NCBI RefSeq assembly: GCF_037126465.1
Contig: NC_088210.1
Location: forward strand, 23,089,511 to 23,153,510
Length of the DNA stretch: 64,000 nt
DNA from: Ornithodoros turicata
Taxonomy: Eukaryota; Arthropoda; Arachnida; Ixodida; Argasidae
Direction: 5' to 3'
Program-made: the position numbers and the translations under genes
Part shown: positions 62,297 to 64,000 of the stretch, one piece after another
How positions within the stretch are numbered: position 1 is the stretch's first letter
Layout of the letters: the number at the start of each line of letters is the position of its first letter
Notes under the pieces: generated by a model
Database searches by the model: none
Seen by the model: only the letters and a program-made list of their open reading frames with translations
Told to the model about the DNA's origin: nothing

Positions 62297-64000
62297 TCAC
62301 CCACCCGCTACACCTTCGTTAATCTGCATCGGAGGTTCATGTGTAGGGTCAGACATTTTTTGTTCTTCTTCCTTTCTGCGTGCCATGGCCATACGCAATG
62401 CCTCACGCTCTATCCGAAGTTGATCCTCACGGGCGTGCCACTCTTCGCTGTTTCTTCGAATTTCCCACGTGTTATTGAGCACAAAGGAGTCTGGCTGGCC
62501 GTAGTTGGGAGGGTTTGCATGTGGGTTGTAGCCTAGTGTGGCTAGCATGGGTGCTATAGACGCCATGTCCCTCACCACGTTGTCTGGAATTTTGCCCACC
62601 CACTTGCTCAGTGCTTCCAGGTTAATGGGCTTGATTACTTGGTCTGTTGATCGCTCCAACCTGAGACAAGAAGATTGACGAAAAGTGACAAGGATGTCAG
62701 CCATGGTGCTTATCCATGTATTCACACAAGCATCATCCTCACGGAAGATTCTAATGGAAGAAAAAGCGAAAGCACTGTTCACGGAGCCGAAGTTCCGTCC
62801 CGTGTTGTGTTGCGCACTTAGCAGACGGCACTTAGCAGATGACGCCGTCAGCATCTTTTTCTGTCATCTGCTACGAAATATCTTGTGGCTATGTCGAGGG
62901 ATATTCCCCACGGTTAGCAAGTGTTTGTGAAAGCACGACGTTGAGCGTGCGTGACAGCAGAATGCTACGACATTTTTCGCATCTTCCGCTGAAGCATTCT
63001 GGGGAATATCGCTCGTGTGAACACACGGTAAGGCTAATGTTACGGGAATACACTGCTGTTACGGGTGCCATATACATACATACCTATAGTATTCGCTATC
63101 AGGATTACTCATTGCATGTGCTGCATACCTTTTAATGAACTGCCTAATTTAATTAAAAATTTAATAAAACAGAAACAGATAAATTCTGCTGCAGTTACTT
63201 GCAGCTGTTCAACGTGCGACGGTCAATAATTTCTACAAGAACTTTCCCTGAACTCACTGCCCGTTGCTCCCTGCTAAGCGCAAGCGGCTGTTCGGGATAT
63301 TTCGCGAATTTGTTGTCTGGGATCTATGCGGAACACACTCAGTATATCATGGCCCCAGCACTTACTTGGAAAGTGAAATGCCAGACTGACTGATGGCCTT
63401 GTCATGATGAAGGACAGAGTCATTCCAGGGTAACTCAAGGAAAGCAAGGATACGCTGCATCCACGTCTTGGGATGTAACACAAGCTGCTCGTAGTAGACA
63501 GGCATGCACACCTGAGGACCTAGCTGCGTGCACTGACTATGCATCGATGACATTGCTATATTCCACCTCTTCAGGCACTGCCTATAGTCAGAGAGGTCGT
63601 AGCCAGTTATTGTCACCTGGAATTGAGGCAATACGCAGAGATGTACATAGAAGAACGGTTCACCTGTACTGTCCAGGATGCGTGTGTATGTGTTTGGTGT
63701 GCAAGTTTCACAGCCAAATGAACACACAAAACGTGGGGGGTGCATAAGTATAAGTTTCGCGATGCAAAGAAATAAGGCCCTATATCACAAATGTCAGTGG
63801 AAACAGCAAAAAATGTGTTCAATGAACATGGCATGCACTATGCTCATTTACTAGTAATGAGAGACAATTTGAGGTTAAGTGACAAAACCTAAATACAATA
63901 CTGCCTACAATAATCAATATCATTGAAAATCACCAAGGTGTCTGAACAAACACCGGGTTCATTACAAAAACATGATTTCTCACTCATAATTTGTTGTATC
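62297..64000 (-). CDS. TPST: Tyrosylprotein sulfotransferase, last two exons (gene runs off the window)
   Basis: Golgi type II membrane enzyme that moves sulfate from PAPS to tyrosines of secreted and membrane proteins. Exons seen: 63616-63366 and 62660-62297, phases 2 and 1 agreeing (codon AA|G). The first gives [35 protein letters not shown] and [10 protein letters not shown]. The second gives [24 protein letters not shown] and [13 protein letters not shown]. These match human TPST1/2 nearly residue for residue. The PAPS-binding P-loop and the membrane anchor are coded upstream, beyond 64000. The C-terminal tail after NPPNYGQP is longer than in humans and charged ([19 protein letters not shown]). 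Which paralogue it is cannot be told. The 62661-63365 intron and the sequence beyond 63617 show nothing else. Confidence 0.93.

Overview
This is a eukaryotic nuclear window, most likely from a chelicerate and probably a tick. The evidence is spliced animal genes (SETD1, RAD51C, ASL, TPST) with canonical GT-AG introns, tRNA-headed SINEs of the Ruka type known from ixodid ticks, a Penelope-type reverse transcriptase, and a very high load of palindromic MITEs. The tick assignment is inference. No prokaryotic or viral genes were seen.

The window has two halves. Positions 1 to about 32,400 contain no gene I can support. They hold two related families of full-length palindromic MITEs (1-412, 2983-3690, 7458-9265, 12286-13660), a 0.6 kb fold-back (1488-2085), degenerate short-period repeats (11.8 kb, 13.8-14.4 kb), TIR elements (18.6 and 20.2 kb), a LINE remnant (21.2-22.1 kb), SINEs (22.1-27.0 kb), a 132-bp tandem array of about 19 units (27.4-29.9 kb) and a diverged ~550-bp triplication (30.3-31.7 kb).

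Positions 32,500-64,000 are gene-dense. SETD1, the COMPASS H3K4 methyltransferase, lies on the minus strand and can be rebuilt from 13 coding exons as one 1500-residue frame. One of its introns has every hallmark of a U12-type AT-AC intron, and another holds three nested DNA elements. Next come a single-exon bHLH-like gene (+), an intronless RAD51C (-), a possible small spliced gene (-), a decayed Penelope-type RT (-), argininosuccinate lyase (+, 17 exons, 461 residues, one GC-AG intron) and the last two exons of tyrosylprotein sulfotransferase (-), whose 5' part lies beyond the window.

The genes do not form a pathway: chromatin methylation, recombination repair, arginine/urea metabolism and Golgi tyrosine sulfation are unrelated neighbours. 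The most unusual points are the palindrome families built around GGCGTACGCC, the 132-bp array that stays open as a 44-codon repeat and carries a partly covarying dyad, the U12 intron, the nested insertions in SETD1, and a RAD51C that lacks the family's conserved Walker-region glutamate.
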